Assembly (NCBI RefSeq): GCF_003999975.1
Contig: NZ_RJAC01000001.1
Coordinates: forward strand, 868,001-932,000
Source: Actinoplanes solisilvae
Lineage (GTDB): Bacteria; Actinomycetota; Actinomycetes; Mycobacteriales; Micromonosporaceae
Length of the DNA stretch: 64,000 bases
Reading direction: 5' to 3'
Part shown: in pieces, positions 63,109-64,000 of the stretch
Position numbering within the stretch: position 1 is the first letter of the stretch
How the letters are laid out: every line of letters starts with the position of its first letter
Made by a program: the position numbers and the translations under genes
Notes under the pieces: model-generated
What the model was told of the DNA's origin: nothing
The model's database searches: none
What the model saw: the letters and a program-made list of their open reading frames with translations, nothing else

Positions 63109-64000
63109 TCACCGGACGGGACGAACCTCGCCTACCGGTTCTCCCCCACCGAGTACGAGCTCCGTGAGCACGGGGACGTCGACGCCCAGACGACGCAGCT
63201 CGTCGAGCAGCACCGGGGTGCGGGCCCGCATCGCACCGTCCTCGATCTTGATGGCGACCGCGCCCTTCCCCGGCACGGCCACGGCGACCACGCCCTCGGC
63301 GCCGCCCTTGGCGAGCAGGCCCGGCACGGCGGCCATCAGCATGGTGTCGTCGGCGCCGGTGCCGGCCACCAGCTCGGGGTGGGCTCGCATCTCGTCGGCC
63401 ACCCGGCGCTCGTCCGACCCCGGTACGGCGTCGACGAGCCGCTGGAAGGAGCGGGCCAGGCCAGTCAGCGAGAGCGCCAGCACCGGCGCGCCGCAGCCGT
63501 CCACCCCGGTCGCGGCGATCTTCTCGCCGGCCAGATCGGCCACCGCGTCGGCGATCGCCACCTGCAGCGGGTGCCGCGGGTCGAGATAGGTGTCGAGCGG
63601 CCAGCCGTTGGCCACACAGGTCGCGAGCATGCCGGCGTGCTTGCCGGAGCAGTTCATCAGCACCGGCTCGGCGGCGCCGCCCTGCCGCAGCCAGGCGTCG
63701 CGGGCGTTCTCGGCGATCGGCAGCGAAGCAGGGCACCGCAGGGCGGCCACCTCAAGACCGGCCGCCTCGAGGATTTCGCGGACACGGCGGGCGTGGAAGG
63801 GCTCGCCATAGTGGCTGCCGCTGATCAGGGCCAGGTCGGCGCCGTCGCGCGGCACCAGGCCGACGCGCAGCATGCCGACGGTCTGCAGCGGCTTGTTGGA
63901 CGAGCGGGGGAACATCGGGCTGGTGACGTCGCCGCGGCTCTCACCACCGAGGACGGCGACCGAACCGTGGTGGACACTCTCGACGAAGCCGGAGCGCACT
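63109..64000 (-). CDS. Asparaginase (type II, Rhizobium-like), C-terminal part
   Basis: The gene runs off the window; 296 residues are seen, ending at the stop 63109-63111. It matches the Rhizobium etli type asparaginase family with the conserved NCSGKHAGMLATC, SGSHYGEPFH and VDGCGAPVLALSL motifs. It hydrolyses L-asparagine to aspartate and ammonia. About ten residues of the N-terminus should lie beyond 64000. Confidence 0.9.
   Translation of the reverse strand, partial: VRSGFVESVHHGSVAVLGGESRGDVTSPMFPRSSNKPLQTVGMLRVGLVPRDGADLALISGSHYGEPFHARRVREILEAAGLEVAALRCPASLPIAENARDAWLRQGGAAEPVLMNCSGKHAGMLATCVANGWPLDTYLDPRHPLQVAIADAVADLAGEKIAATGVDGCGAPVLALSLTGLARSFQRLVDAVPGSDERRVADEMRAHPELVAGTGADDTMLMAAVPGLLAKGGAEGVVAVAVPGKGAVAIKIEDGAMRARTPVLLDELRRLGVDVPVLTELVLGGGEPVGEVRPVR

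Overview
The window is high-GC actinobacterial chromosome and most resembles a motile, zoospore-forming member of the Micromonosporaceae (Actinoplanes or a close relative). It carries mycothiol genes (mshA and a mycothiol-dependent maleylpyruvate-isomerase-family protein), an HbhA/DUF2516/XRE block and many GTG or TTG starts. It also holds a large flagellar and chemotaxis island whose promoters match the CTCA-N16-GCCGAA type I recall being reported for Actinoplanes FliA-family sigma factors. The genus is an inference; no rRNA or other marker is present.

Layout. 1-3563: phoU end, gpmA and two tandem MFS exporters. 3564-4900: about 1.3 kb with no credible gene, but with two tandem-repeat blocks, two DnaA-box-like sites and a perfect 16-bp palindrome. 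4901-5460: a cupin gene frameshifted by a heptanucleotide repeat. 5528-12237: YbjN-family gene, mshA, SDR oxidoreductase, methyltransferase, single-domain response regulator, DUF7455 protein, small histidine kinase, SRPBCC protein and PHP protein. 12342-52654: the motility island. 53043-64000: CAP protein, murB, mycothiol-dependent enzyme, GH1 glucosidase with LacI regulator, EI24 protein, two exported proteins, hydrolase, DUF2516, HbhA-like protein, XRE regulator and a partial asparaginase.

Motility island. The minus strand from 17531 down to 13959 encodes FlgN-FlgK-FlgL-FliW-CsrA, followed by an MCP. The plus strand encodes FliC; FliD-FliS-a 107-aa protein; FlgB-FlgC-FliE-FliF-FliG-FliH-FliI; then FliJ, an NlpC/P60-SLT muramidase and FliK. 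The minus strand from 51868 down to 44449 encodes CheA-CheW-unknown-CheB-CheR-CheY-CheX-CheY-CheX-like. Below that, also on the minus strand, come FlgD-FlgE, FlbD-MotA-MotB-FliL, FliM-FliN-FliO-FliP-FliR-FlhB and FlhA, an FlhF-like protein and a 78-aa membrane protein. The two halves converge on a strong bidirectional terminator at 30810-30850.

Regulation. Six sites carry CTCA, exactly 16 bp, then GCCGA(A/C/T). They lie just upstream of flgN, flgB, fliJ, flhA, fliM and cheA, and probably define one sigma regulon. CsrA and FliW are encoded beside the flagellin gene, whose ribosome site looks like a CsrA target, suggesting flagellin-level feedback. fliQ, flgF/flgG, flgM and the sigma factor gene are not in the window. 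The FlhF-like protein lacks a P-loop, and FliM lacks the usual CheY-binding N-terminus. The genes on either side (mshA/SDR and murB/HbhA) are neighbours in non-motile relatives such as Mycobacterium, so the island appears to sit inside a conserved chromosomal block.
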